NCBI GenBank assembly: GCA_021613535.1 | Contig: CP075492.1 | Coordinates: 3,844,001 to 3,908,000, forward strand | Direction of reading: 5' to 3' | Length of the DNA: 64,000 nt | Source of the DNA: Adineta vaga | Lineage: Eukaryota > Rotifera | Part shown: positions 47,645 through 59,684 of the stretch, in pieces | Layout: the number at the start of each line of letters is the position of its first letter | Numbering within the stretch: the first letter of the stretch is position 1 | Notes under the pieces: generated by a model | The model's database searches: none | What the model saw: only the letters and a program-made list of their open reading frames with translations | Told to the model about the DNA's origin: nothing | Program-made: the position numbers and the translations under genes

Positions 47645-48446
47645 CTCCGCACTTTCATACTCATGTTTTTATTCCGCTTCGTAGCATCATTTACCTCTCT
47701 ATAAACGAATATTTTAACAAAAAGACCGTCGACAACGCTTTTTTTAAGTAGCTTTTTCTTTCTTCATCTTATTTAATAAATAACAAAAAAAGATCTTTTC
47801 ATTCTCCAAGTGATAGAACATTTACTGAGTATATATGCTACGTTAACGATCGTTTTGATTCTTGTATCTGATAGTCATCCGATTGCATGCGATATAGATG
47901 ATCAACACATTCGACAAAATATCAGGATTAATGAGAAAATTACCTTAAAAAGTGGAGCAATATTTGAAACGTCTATTGTTTGATATAATGTGATTGATAA
48001 ACTAACATTAAAATCAGATCGATGGTGAGACACGCGACGCTCGTGCAACGTTTCTCCATCACGTTCTATTCATTTCATGTTAAACGTTGAATTTCGTTTA
48101 CCATTTTACGATGGTAACTAACATTTTGAAATGACGTATTGAAAACTAAACAGTGCAAGGCGTCTATCATCTATTGTTACTAAAACAGATTTGCTATTTT
48201 CATCCTCTTGAAATGCAATCGTTCTGAGGTATAGTTTCTCTTTATTTCTACCATAGTAATTCACAAGGTTGAATATAAAGCTATCAACTGTTATTGTGTT
48301 ACTATGTGAAAAGAATTCAATCAGCATCGCTTTCTATATAAGATGAAGTAGACAAATAAATGCAAAAGCATTTTAGTGTGCTGATTTGACTTTCATAAAA
48401 AAATATCAAAATTAGACTTAGTGTTTTGAATTATCCAGTTCATCCA
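47645..48446. other. Intergenic with possible secreted-protein relic
   Basis: On the + strand 47820-47992 reads 'LSIYATLTIVLILVSDSH' then 'ACDIDDQHIRQNI', signal-peptide-like but with no ATG and an early stop. On the minus strand ATG 48327 opens a 69-codon ORF ('MLIEFFSHSNTITVDSFIF') with no partner exon. Neither is a secure gene. Confidence 0.35.
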
Positions 48447-49752
48447 ATGATGAATAGACCTCCACTACGACAGGTATAGTTTTACAACGTATGGTTTCGA
48501 TTGAGATTCTTCTAAAAAAAACTCGATGTCATATCATTTAGTTCCGAATGCAATCGCCTTCTATGAAAAATGCAACTACACCACGACAAGTCCAAGTCAA
48601 TATGAATAATGTTCGAGAAGCTCAAGAAGATCTTCACGGGTTTGTAATCGATGATCACCTATGACAAAATGATAGATTTGATCAAATTTTTAGATCGAGA
48701 CGACGTGCGGATTTATTTCTTAAATGTTTTCTCGGCTCACTTGCCGTACTTGCTATACTAGCTGCAATAATTCTTCCAGTCTCTCTCATACTTGTATTAA
48801 AACCAACATATACTAGCGATACAACTTCGACAACTACAGGAACTACAAGTTAGTTATAATCTCGTTACAGTGCAATATTGATCCTAAAATATACGTTTCT
48901 TTTTCAGCAACTGTCACATATGCAGCTGGTTATACTCTAACGTCATCATCTACATGTGTAAATACAATGATAGATTTTAATAACTGTGGAATAGTTGGTT
49001 ATGTTTGTTCTTCAAACTATACAAGTTGCTCAGCTGGTGTCTGTAGTACAAGTCCACCTGTAATGCTTCCTGGTGCTGTTGCTGCTCCTGGATTGAATAG
49101 TTCTGTTAGTAATATTGATGATGCAACTACTGTGATTACACTTCCATTAAATATTACTTTATACAACTATACAACGAATATCATAACTGTAACAACGAAT
49201 GGAGTAAGTTCTTCGTACATTTTAACAGACGACAATATTAATTATACGTTTTTTCTGAAATTTAGATTGTATGTTTGAGTTCTTGCTCCAATGCTTATTC
49301 AAACACTAATTTACCAAGTAGCAGTTTTGGAGGACCTACAGTATTTGGTCATTGGGATGATTTATATATTGCTGCTGGCACTTCTCAAACAATTTATTAT
49401 GCAATTAGTGGAACAGCACCAAATCGAATAACAACATTCGAATTTTACGAAAGTCATTATAGTTCACCAACACAATATTATCATTTTCAAATTATATTCA
49501 ATGAAAATCAACCAAATACTGTCACATATTTCTACTTTGACGTGTTCAGTGGCGTGGTGGTTCAGCAACAATTGGTCTTCAAGGTAGGTTCTTTGTTATT
49601 TGTCAAAAAAACATATGTATTTCTTTTTCATTTTAATCAATGCAGCATCATCAACAGGACCATCGATGACTTATTCATATAATGTAGCCAATGCTGTCTC
49701 TTATAATACTTCATTAACCTTTAATACCATTACTGGCACATTTTCTGGTTAA
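48447..49752 (+). CDS. Type II membrane protein with Thr stalk and beta-rich ectodomain, copy 1
   Basis: Six exons can be followed: 48447-48473, 48542-~48641, ~48694-48850, ~48909-49203, ~49267-49608 and ~49647-49752. A ~45-residue cytosolic tail leads to one TM ('SLAVLAILAAIILPVSLILV'), a Thr-rich stalk, a cysteine knot-like segment ('STCVNTMIDFNNCGIVGYVC', then 'SCSAGVC') and a beta domain with many sequons ('LPLNITLYNYTTN', 'FGGPTVFGHWDDL', 'APNRITTFEFYESHY'). It is a paralogue of 53097-54322. Near 49550 the frame is off by one relative to copy 2 ('SGVVVQQQL' against the expected GGSATIGLQ). The last exon is therefore read in the wrong frame and ends early: a likely damaging frameshift or a base error. 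Confidence 0.7.
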
Positions 49753-50219
49753 GAAACCATACATAAGCAAACTTAACAGTTTCTCTCTTTTTTTTTATTC
49801 ATAAAAACGAATAAAATTTGAAAATGTCAGATGAAAATATCTCTACTATTGATCTATGACTAAAATTCATTGATACTATTTACGTTACTCATCAGATACT
49901 TATTGCAGAGTCCACAGCAATTGTTTTTATATTACGATTATCAAGTGAAGGTTTTCATGGACTTAAAAATTTGTTCTATTTAAAACGAAAAGTACCTATA
50001 TAAAAAGTTGATCTTACCTTTAAATATTTTCTTTCTTCATGTATGTTATCAAATTCCGTTAGTCAACAATAATATTTAAAGAAGGATTTGTTTTATCTAT
50101 TATTCATCATTGACAACATACACATAAGTATAACAAACTTATAGTTTCTATATATATATATTTCTATTAGCGAAAGAACCAGCAAATATTGTATGAAATA
50201 GAATAAAATAAATACTACA
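49753..50219. other. Intergenic, nothing recognised
   Basis: AT-rich with a (TA)n run at ~50149-50160, about 60 bp before the next ATG, where it may act as the TATA region. Confidence 0.4.
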
Positions 50220-52220
50220 ATGATGAAGTATATTGTTTTTACATGGTATTTCTTATTTCTATTTTGTATTTTATCACCATATATTGATTGTCAAACGTGT
50301 ATTCCATTCAATTCATGGCCAATAGTAAAAGCAAATTGGTCAAGTTGTTCAGTTCTTTCCGATGGAGTATTTCGATTGATTTTATTCATACATATGACTT
50401 TTTTTTTTAAATAATTTTCTAGACATTAACAGTCAACAATATCAATGCTGAATGTATACGCTTAACTGTTCCTATCAATTGGAGTTCAACAAATCTTACT
50501 AATTGTACTGGAACAATTGAAATCTTTGTTAAACGTTATTTTCTATCTGGATATCAAAATACATCTCATCATTTATGGCGAATTCCAGGTTCGATCCTCT
50601 CCCATTCTTCTGTGAAATATTAATTGAATAGTCTCGCATAGGTGGTGGTGGTATTCCAATTTCTACATTAGAATTCGAAGCAATAAGTGTTGTTGGTGCA
50701 TTGAATGGTTCTGTCTCAATTTATATGACAGATAAACGTGGTGTTGGTCAAAGTAGTTTATTAGAATGTCCAACATCGATTATTAAAAACTTTACAGCTT
50801 GTTTACCATTTATTCAAGCAAATCAATATCGTTTACAACAAAATACATATACAAATACTGCACACGATTTAGAATATGTTCTCAATGTAATTGGAGGTAA
50901 AAATCGTGAAAATATTAAATCAAATCAACGAGTTATTCTAATGGCATCAAGTCAAGGAACGTATCTTGTACAACGATATCTTAGTGTTACACAAGATTCT
51001 GAACAAGTTGATGGAGTTATATTCGATTCTATTTTACCAACTGATATAACTCGATTTATTCATGGTGATAAATATTTAAATTATATATTCTTAGATTTAT
51101 TTACGCGTTGTTCACAAGATCGACAAGGTTGTGCGAAATATTTCGAAAATGAAAATCCTCTACGTTCTTTGTATATTTACAAAATGAATGAAGATTTCTT
51201 TGATCAATCCTCTTGTCTTTATTTATTAAATGCAAATACGGTTGAACTTGCAAATAAAGTAAGAAAAAAAAAGAATTAACCGAAACATCTGATTTGATTT
51301 GTTTAGATGTCATTTATATTCTACCCACAAATGATGCAATTATTACCTGCATTGATCTTTCGAATAAATCGATGTAATAAAGAAGATCAAAAGGTTTTAA
51401 AATATTTTCTAAATGTGACACAACCACCAAACGAAGATGAAGCACCAGGATATTCGATTTTAGTTGAATTAAATAATAATTTAGCAGAATTATGGGGACC
51501 ATTAGATCCTAAAGAAACAAATCCTACTTGTGAATATTTAAAAGGAATCTCAATGAATACATTTGCGTCAACACATGTTATGCCAGATATTTATTGTCCA
51601 ATTCAACAAACTAGACAATTGGGATATCCAACTGATCAATATTATCGAAAGTATCCAACAACAAAGACAAAATTGCCTGTTTTATTACTACACGGTAATC
51701 TTGCACAAATAAATAACCAACGAATCAAATTTCAGAGACATATATTGACATTTGATCTGTTTTTAGGTGATATGGATCAAGCCTTACCTGTTCCAATTTC
51801 TCGACATTTTGTGAAAGAATATTCACTTGTAAATTCTCATCTAACTTATATCGAACTGCCACGAACTGGTCATACTCCTACAGGTAGATATTTTTCTGTA
51901 CAAAAAGCAAGCATCGAATAGAATGTTTTCTAGGTGCATCACCGATGATCGATGCAGAAGGTAGTTGTGGTTGGAATCTAGCTATATCATTTATTTTATC
52001 AGAAACATTCGAACCGGATCGTTCATGTTTAAATAAAATTAGTGAAATAGATTTTGCTGGAACAACAATGAAAACAAAACAAATTGCAATGCAGTATTTT
52101 GGAACTGATAATATGTGGGACGCAGAGAAAACAAATGCAACAGTGATCAATACGGCAACGAGTATAGAATTAACTCATTTCGTTTTGAAATTTGGTATTG
52201 TTTTGATCATTTTTTTATAA
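50220..52220 (+). CDS. Secreted, probably GPI-anchored alpha/beta hydrolase
   Basis: Multi-exon gene, about 560 aa. A signal peptide ('MMKYIVFTWYFLFLFCILSP') comes first. The hydrolase core has 'YMTDKRGVGQSS' (oxyanion/loop region), a nucleophile elbow 'LMASSQGTYLVQRY' (S-x-S-x-G), the acid in 'GDMDQALPVP' and the histidine in 'PRTGHTPTG', so the triad looks complete. The order and the DxRGxGxS motif resemble the proline-iminopeptidase/tripeptidyl-aminopeptidase (Tap) group. Several sequons and cysteines fit an extracellular enzyme. The C-terminal hydrophobic tail ('FVLKFGIVLIIFL') looks like a GPI signal. It sits between the two type II membrane-protein copies, which may be chance. Confidence 0.8.
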
Positions 52221-53096
52221 AATCAAGAAAAATAAACTTTCGGTTACTATAGAATTCGATTAGTAATAACTCTTGTTTATCTTATGCTGAGATTCTCTCG
52301 ATAATGTTAATAAGTAAATAGAAGAAAAAGTAGATGAACTGCAGGCATAAGTTTCCCGTGACTACGATGCAAAAAAATTGATTAAATCTGATGCAATAAG
52401 AAAAAATTCTCGGTTTTAAAATCGATAGTATCCTCTTTGAAAAAAAATATAATAGGATTCATAATATCTGTCGAATGTTTCTTATTCACAAAATGCAGCG
52501 ATCTCCTATCGAACTGAACTATGCGTAGTTAGCATTCAGATGATTTAATCATAAATTATTAGAAATGGATTTCACATATGAATTAATCAGCATAATGATC
52601 ATCGTTCTCTACTGTTCTAGATATGTGAATGTTAATGAACTACGAGAGAGAAAATATGTTTGATGCTTTCACAGAGGCTGATAGATAACTACTTATACGA
52701 AAAAAATGAGCTCTATTCTTTGTTTGTTGTTCGTCATGAATAAAAATCTCTAATGTCATTTTATGCCCTAAAGGTCAGTTTTCATTTTAAATGACGTATT
52801 GTAAAAACAATCGAAATGTAGGATTAAATGCACCAATTTGCTCTCAAAATATTGTTTTTCTACTTATGTTTCAAGTGGAAACTGGCATATCAAAAACGTC
52901 ATGAGAAAAACGCAATACCTCAAGAAAATTTTCTTTGTCATGGTGATTCAAAAATTTTAAAGATAATTGTTAATTGAAATCTTATTCTTACGAAATAACG
53001 TTCTAATTGAAACGATCCCTATAAAATCCGATGTGAAGAAGTAAATGAACAAAGCATTCGTCGTTTCAATTCCAAATTCAAAAATAAATTTATACA
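52221..53096. other. Intergenic, nothing recognised
   Basis: About 0.9 kb, AT-rich, many stops in all frames; no repeat or motif stands out. Confidence 0.4.
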
Positions 53097-54322
53097 ATGG
53101 CACTGACTATTCCAAGTCCTGCTGAAAATGTGATTGAGAATGAACCACAAAGTAATCAAGTTGATGCAAAAAATGATACAAATATTCCTGTAGAAAGTGT
53201 CAAGTTTGTATATTTAGTTATCAAATAGAATAAAAACATTCGATTTCTATTCTTATTTAGAACACAAAGACTACGTTTCTTTATCAAATTTCTGCTAGGT
53301 TCATTAATCTTATTGTTTGTTGTGTCAGCGATAGTTCTTCCAGCCGTCCTTGTAACTCTACTAAGATCAACAACAACAACAACAACAACTTCTATCGGCC
53401 TAACAACAACTACAACTACTGCTAGCACAAGTAAGTTTTAATCGTATCAAAATGTTTTGTTTATTAGAAATCTTCCCTTCTAGCTACTGTTACTTGTGCA
53501 ACTGGTTACACGCTCACACCATCATCTACATGTGTAAATACAATGATAGATTTCAATAACTGTGGAACAGTTGGTTATGTTTGTTCTTCAAACTACACAA
53601 GTTGTTCAGCTGGTGTCTGTAGTACACGTCCTGCAGTTGCTCTTGCTGGTGCGATTCCTGTTCCTGGTTTTAATACTACAATCAACAGCATCGATGATGC
53701 AACTACTGTAGTCACTCTTCCATTAAATATTACCTTATACAATTATACAACGAATAGGATAACTGTTTCAAGTAATGGAGTAAGTTTTTATGACATTTAA
53801 CAGATGAAAAACGTTAATTGAATATCTATTGAAATTTAGGTTGTCTGTTTGGGTTCGTGTTCCACTTCATATTCAAACACTAATTTGCCAAGTAGCAGTT
53901 TTGGAGGACCTACAGTATTTGGCTATTGGGATGATTTAATGATTGCTAGGAATACTTCACAAACAATTTACTATGGTGTTAGCGGAACAGCACCGAATCG
54001 AATAACAACATTTGAATTTTACGAAAGTCATTATAGTTCATCAACACAATATTATCATTTTCAAATTATATTCAATGAAAATCAATCAAACGTTGTCAAA
54101 TGTTTCTATTTTGATATGTCAAATGGAGGTGCGACAGGTACCATTGGTATACAAGGTATATGTTACTTTGATTATATATACTCATAAATCAATTTCTTTT
54201 TCTTTTCATTTTTAGCGTCAGCATCTGGATCCAGTATTCTTCATGCATACAATCAACTAAACGCGGTCTCGTATAATACTACGTTGACATTCGATACAAA
54301 TACCGGCATATTAACTGGTTAA
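53097..54322 (+). CDS. Type II membrane protein with Thr stalk and beta-rich ectodomain, copy 2
   Basis: Exons from ATG 53097 through ~53205, ~53261-53430, ~53484-53779, ~53839-54156 and ~54216-54322 close in phase. The cytosolic tail is acidic. The TM is 'LGSLILLFVVSAIVLPAVLV', followed by a longer (ACA)n-coded Thr stalk, the same cysteine segment ('STCVNTMIDFNNCGTVGYVC') and the same ectodomain ('FGGPTVFGYWDDL', 'FYFDMSNGGATGTIGIQ', ending TNTGILTG). It is the intact partner of 48447-49752. The tail and stalk have diverged far more than the ectodomain. Function unknown; a surface recognition or adhesion role is inference. Confidence 0.75.
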
Positions 54323-54774
54323 TAAATGACACATCAACATATAACTGAATGATATTTTCTTATTTCCTCCGCAATTTAAGTTTTATTGTTAACATCCACA
54401 AGATATTAATAAAGTTTTCTAAAGATCCTTTCATAACTTTTCGAACAAATGTAGAAAACTTTTTATACGATGTAAAAACTCATTCTTCTCTTTCGTGCGC
54501 ACTTTTTGTTCTTAGTATACGTAGATTGTAACAGACTCAGTGACAAATATGTCAGATAATATAACGTTACAGTTGGCATATACGTATACTATATAGAACG
54601 AAAAGGACGATAGCGAATAGTTGTATCTATAGAAACTCGAAATACGTGTCACCTTATTATACGTTCTCTCCTATATCTTTCACTTATTCTTACTTAACTA
54701 TAAATTCACCTTGTTTTTTACTCTTTCTTTACACAAAGCAAAATTATTGTAGTATTCTAATTCACTATACAACA
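54323..54774. other. Promoter region of the first MGST1 gene
   Basis: Contains two elements shared with the second gene's upstream region: 54596-54615 and 54643-54652, and a CTATAAA at 54698-54704. Confidence 0.5.
54596..54652 (+). promoter_or_regulatory. Conserved two-part upstream module, MGST1 copy 1
   Basis: GAACGAAAAGGACGATAGCG (54596-54615) and TACGTGTCAC (54643-54652) recur upstream of copy 2 with nearly the same spacing. The second part contains an ACGTG core as bound by bHLH-PAS factors. Confidence 0.5.
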
Positions 54775-55352
54775 ATGTCAACACTTTATTATACGTTGAG
54801 CAACACTGTTTTTCGGAACTTTCTATTCTATGCAGTCGCATCCGTTCTCAAAATGATGGTCATGTCAATACTAACCGCTCGACAACGATTTCGCAAGAAG
54901 GTTAGTAGCCGATTATAATATGCCAAATAGATATTTCATTTGTTTTTTTATCGTTTTGAAAGGCATTTGCTAATCCAGAAGATATTCGTCCAAGTAAAGG
55001 AAAAACAATTCAACCAAATACATCAGATCCTGATGTTGAACGTGTTCGTCGTAATCACTTGAACGATATCGAAAACATTATTCCATTTGTTTTGATTGGC
55101 TTCTGTTATATCGCTTGTAATCCAGATGTAACGACTGCACTTTGGCACTTTCGAATCTTCTTCTTTTCACGACTTTTTCATACATTTGCGTATCAGGTTC
55201 TATCGAATTGAATTCTTATAACTTGGAAATTCAATGTACTTTGTTTTGTTATTTAGATTCCATTACCACAACCAAGTCGTGCCTTGGGTTTTTTTATTGG
55301 ACTGATTGTAACTATATCAATGGCTGTACAAGTTTTACTTCGCGTTTATTAA
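54775..55352 (+). CDS. MGST1: Microsomal glutathione S-transferase 1 (MAPEG), copy 1
   Basis: Three exons (54775-54900, 54963-55196, 55257-55352), all phase 0, 151 aa, the usual length of MGST1. TM1 is 'FRNFLFYAVASVLKMMVMS'. The family core is 'FANPEDIRPSKGKTIQ' then 'VERVRRNHLNDIENIIPF', with TM2-TM4 after it ('VLIGFCYIAC', 'FRIFFFSRLFHTFAYQ', 'ALGFFIGLIVTISMAVQVLL'). The enzyme is an ER/outer mitochondrial membrane trimer that conjugates glutathione to lipophilic electrophiles and reduces lipid peroxides. It is one of a tandem pair 1.2 kb apart. Confidence 0.92.
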
Positions 55353-55972
55353 GCAAACATTGATGAACATTTAGCTAGATGTTTTCAACTATTTTGACAA
55401 TTTAGTTTCGATTTGAAAAATTTTAAATGTCTCTTTAAACTCTACTAATCCAAATTATAATTCAATGTTGTTTCAAAGAAGAATCATGGTCGAAATCTAT
55501 TTCTTGTCACGACATGATATTTAGAGAACTAATCTGATAGAATATGAAATTGAAAACTGAAATTAAAATTATTTGCCATTCTAGTATAAACAACTGCACA
55601 CATTTATGAAGTAAAATAATGTTCATACTGAAGGAAAGAATAATTATTCGAAAAGAATATAAAATATCTTTGTTTCTTTAAATAACTGAGCACTATGAAT
55701 TTATATTCACAGTGAAAGAAAACGTTTAGGAGAGAAAACTGATTTGAAAAATTAACTGTGACGTATTACGCTTTCATAGGTAGATACGCGTACTACGAAG
55801 AACGAAAAGAACGATAGCGTACAACTTTGTCTACAAAACATGAAACACGTGTCACACTTTTATCCGTTCTTTCTTATTATGGTTTTTTCTCCATGTATAT
55901 ATAAACTTGTCTTGTTTTTTTCTGTTTCACATTAAGTAAAGTTACTGCAGTATTCTAACTTACTAAACAACA
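55353..55972. other. Spacer and promoter between the MGST1 copies
   Basis: The 5' part is unlike the flank of copy 2. The last ~180 bp carry elements shared with the copy 1 promoter, and TATATATAAA is at 55896-55905. Confidence 0.5.
55800..55855 (+). promoter_or_regulatory. Conserved two-part upstream module, MGST1 copy 2
   Basis: GAACGAAAAGAACGATAGCG (55800-55819) and CACGTGTCAC (55846-55855). Spacing is 26 bp against 27 bp in copy 1, in flanks that otherwise differ. Confidence 0.5.
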
Positions 55973-56549
55973 ATGTCAACACTTTATTATACGTTGAGCA
56001 ACACTGTTTTTCGGAACTTTCTATTCTATGCAGTCGCATCCGTTCTCAAAATGATGGTCATGTCATTACTAACCAGTCGACAACGATTTCGCAAGAAGGT
56101 TGGTAGCCGATTATAATATGGCAAATGACGTTTCATTTGTTTTTTTATCGTTTTGAAAGGCATTTGCTAATCCAGAAGATATTCGTCCAAGTAAAGGAAA
56201 GACAATTCAACCAAATACATCAGATCCTGATGTTGAACGTGTTCGTCGTAATCATTTGAACGATATTGAAAACATCATTCCATTTGTTTTGATTGGCTTC
56301 TGTTATATCGCTTGTAATCCAGATGTAACGACTGCACTTTGGCACTTTCGAATCTTCTTCTTTTCACGACTTTTTCATACATTTGCGTATCAGGTTCTAT
56401 CGAATTGAATTCTTATAACTTGCAGATTCAATGTATTTTGTTTCGTTATTTAGATTCCATTACCGCAACCAAGTCGTGCTTTGGGTTTTATGTTTGGACT
56501 GATTGTAACTATATCAATGGCTGTACAAGTTTTACTTCGCGTTTATTAA
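55973..56549 (+). CDS. MGST1: Microsomal glutathione S-transferase 1 (MAPEG), copy 2
   Basis: Exons 55973-56098, 56160-56393 and 56454-56549, the same lengths and phases as copy 1, 151 aa. The proteins differ at only a few places (e.g. ILTARQ against LLTSRQ in TM1's end, FFIGL against FMFGL in the last TM). Introns are also nearly identical, so the duplication is recent or kept alike by gene conversion. The active-region motif 'VERVRRNHLND' is intact. Confidence 0.92.
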
Positions 56550-56866
56550 ACAAACATTGATGAACATCACATGATTTAGCTAGATACTTTCATTTTTTGC
56601 ATAATAAAGTTTTCATTCGAGAAAAATCAAATTAAAGTTTAGATTCTAACGCATCAATTGCAAACTATGATTGAAAGTTTTTTTTCAGACAAAAACCTCG
56701 CTCGAAACTATATTCAGTGGTATTTTAGATTAAAATCTGACATAGATATTCTCCTCAATTCTTATCAGATAAACTATATTGTTTGAACCATGATCGAAAT
56801 AATTCATTATTTGCAAGTCTAATTTTAAATATTCTCTATATTCAAATTTCTTTATTCAATAAAAGA

Positions 56867-58321
56867 TCAAATGTATAGACTAATTGATTCACATTCCGCT
56901 GCATCACGAAGTCTCGTTTTTGCTTCTATGGAAAATGCACATTCGAAAATGTCGACTCGTTTCAATGTTTGATTATGTTTGAGCAGATCAATAAAAGAAT
57001 AAACACTTTTATCAGTAATTGATTTGTTTGTATGAAGAGATAAAATACGAAGAGTTCTATTTTCTTGAGTAAGAGCATTTATTAATAATTTTGCACCATC
57101 ATCAGTAATATTATTTTTATGTAAACAAAGTATTTCTAATGTTTCATTTACTCGAATCATTTCCACTAAATAGATTACACCTTGCTTTGTTGTTCCTGTT
57201 GAACCGAGATTAAGTTCACGTACAGTTAGATTGAACATAAGTCCTTCAGTTAAATATTGAATACCTCGATCAGATAGATTATTATAAGATAAATCTAATT
57301 TTTTCAATCGAATATTGTTATGTAATATATTGGAAATGATCAAAGCACCTTGATGTGTTATTTGATTTTTTCTTAAATATAAACCTGAACATTGTCGACG
57401 AAGAATCGCTTTGTTCATAATAATTTCAATATCACGATCGGTTACATTTCGATTAGTTAAATCCAATTCTACACCAAATGTACAATGTTCAGCGATATAA
57501 TCTTCTAATTCAATATTTTCATGTGGAATTAGTTCTGAAAAAGATCATCAGACTCTTCTTGCTTTACTTGATAAACTTACTATTTAGTTGATCCCATATT
57601 TGATTAATTTCAGACTTTTGATTTTTCAGTTGATTTTTCATAAGTTGATTATCTTGTCGAAGCTCATCTACGAAATTTCCTTGTACTTCAATGATATGTT
57701 CTAATCGTTTTGTTTCTTCTTGTTGTTTCGTATTTATTTGTTTATATATTTGACTTTCATTTTGTTGTTCAGACAGTTTTTCATTCAATATTTTCATTGT
57801 TCGATTTATTTCAGTCTTTTCACGTTCATGTTGTTGTTTAAGAATATTCAATTGCTCAATATATCGATCAACTGAAATATTATAAAACAGAACAATTTAT
57901 CGGTTAGCTATCAAATTAGTTTCTTACTTGGTACCCGCGCGGGACTCATAATTGGAACATTAATATCAGATCCTTCATTTCTTGAAGAAAATAAAGGTAA
58001 TTCTGCACAAAAGTTACTCATATGTATTTCGAACTGATCACGACGAATATGTGATTGATTACATCTTATACATGTAACTAATAATTGATTGAGTGCATGT
58101 AAAAGAGTTCCATTTGTCTCAGGGAAAATTCTCTCGATTGAACGTCGACATAACGGACATGTTTGACCACGTCGACGCCAACCTTCGATACATTTTTGAC
58201 AAAAACAATGATTACATTGTGTTCGATATGGTTTAATAAATGGGCACATGCATATATTACAGACTAAATTTGCATCGATTTCGTTTTCATTTATATATTG
58301 ATAGTTGAGGGATGATGCCAT
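56867..58321 (-). CDS. RING-finger / coiled-coil / LRR protein
   Basis: Three exons (58321-57928, 57871-57581, 57534-56867) with phase-1 junctions, 450 aa. Residues ~20-60 form a C3HC4 RING ('CNICMCPFIKPYRTQCNHCF', 'CQKC', 'CPLCRR'), followed by a short Cys/His segment ('CIRCNQSHIRRDQFEIH') of TRAF/zinc type. Exon 2 encodes a coiled coil rich in Lys, Glu and Gln ('EKTEINRTMKILNEKLSEQQ'). Exon 3 has ~6 RNI/NLRC3-type leucine-rich repeats ('LKKLDLSYNNLSDRGIQYL', 'LEILCLHKNNITDDGAKLL'). It should be an E3 ubiquitin ligase with LRR-based recognition. The neighbour at 58591-59684 carries LRRs of the same type. Confidence 0.88.
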
Positions 58322-58590
58322 TAAGTTTCTAGAACAGGATTGATAGAAAATAAAATTTTCGTTTTATGTTTTTTCTTCATGAGTAAAGTCTTCTTCCTTT
58401 CTCTTTCGATGACATCAATAAAAAAAACTTCTTTTATTGTTCTTTCGATATAAATAGTCTTTTACAAAAAAGTAAAGTTAATACATGTTTCGGTAAAGAT
58501 TATTTGTCAGAATAAAAGTCGTAAATATATGTCAACAACATTGAAACAGAAAACTCTTACGAACAAACAACAAATAATTCATGAAGTTCA

Positions 58591-59684
58591 TTATTCGGAA
58601 AAGGTTAATTTTCTTTTTCTTTTCTTTGAACTTGCATCTTTTAAATCTTGTAAAGCTTCATCAGATAAACTACAATATTGAATAGAAAGTTCTTTTAATG
58701 TTTGATGTTGTCCAACTATGTCCAAAAGTGCTTCTAATGATTGATCAGTGATGAATCTATTGAATGAAATATCTAATTTTTCCAAAGATAAATTGAATTC
58801 ACAAAGAACATCAGCTAATAATCGAACACCATAATCTGTAATACCCGTTTGTGGTAAAGCAAGAAGAGTTAATGAAGGATTTTTTTGTAAGAGACGAATT
58901 AAATGTTCAATTGCTTTGTCTCCAATGTCACGATTATTTGAAAGACAAAGACATTTCAGATTTGTTTTTGTTAAAAGTAAATCATCAACAAGTATTTTAA
59001 TTCCATTGGATGAAAAGAAATTATTACGAAGAATAAGTCCAGTACAATTATTCTCTTGACGATAGAATATTTCTTGTATGATCAATGGTAAATCATTATC
59101 AATTAAATTCATTGATGATAAATTCAAAATACCAGTCATTTTCAATTCATTATCATTTGCAAGTTTGTCTTTTAAGCGTGTTAGTTTTTGTTCAATGTCT
59201 ACAGGAGAAAGTACGTCTTTGGTGTTATTTGTCTCGTCGAGCTTGAAATAGATTATGTTAAATTGCGATAAAGAAATGAACTATATACATTACCGACATA
59301 TGTGTGAGATGCACTGCCGTTTTGTGAATATTATTTTGACGTTCAACTGAAAGTTGATCTGTTGTAGTTGATTTTGAATGGTATTCATTGACGAATTGAA
59401 GTGCATTAGATACTACGCGAGTTGTTCGTACTAATGGTGGTCGACTTTTTTTTGTTCTATAAAATAATCAATGTTATTCTCTTAGAAAAAGCTACTAAAT
59501 TGTATGTAATATAGAATATCTAGAGAGAGTCGTGAATAGATTCTATATCTTACCTGGTTTTTGTGTTTTTCTTATCACGTAAAGAACCTGTTTTGGAACT
59601 ACGTCTTCGTAATGGTGGACGAGTTTGTCGAAGTGGACTAATCTCTCGATCAGCTTCGGACAAAACGATTGATTTTCTAGGCAT
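58591..59684 (-). CDS. LRR protein with basic N-terminus
   Basis: Three exons from ATG 59684 (59684 to ~59554; ~59460 to ~59296; ~59240-58591). The first two encode a basic, Arg/Pro-rich, disordered region ('SPLRQTRPPLRRRSS', 'TKKSRPPLVRTTRVVSN'). The last carries RNI-type leucine-rich repeats ('LKCLCLSNNRDIGDKAIEHL', 'LEKLDISFNRFITDQSLEAL') and ends in a basic 'KKRKRKLTFSE', a possible nuclear signal. No catalytic domain. It lies head-to-tail after the RING-LRR gene's start, so the two may descend from one LRR ancestor. Confidence 0.8.

Noticed and set aside
52787-52802. Sequence AAATGACGTATTG shared with 48130
   Set aside because: Only 13 nt with no extended similarity; chance is likely in AT-rich DNA.
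54646-54918. 90-codon ORF starting upstream of MGST1 copy 1
   Set aside because: Only its second part, from ATG 54775, is MGST1; the upstream part is promoter and 5' UTR containing the TATA box.
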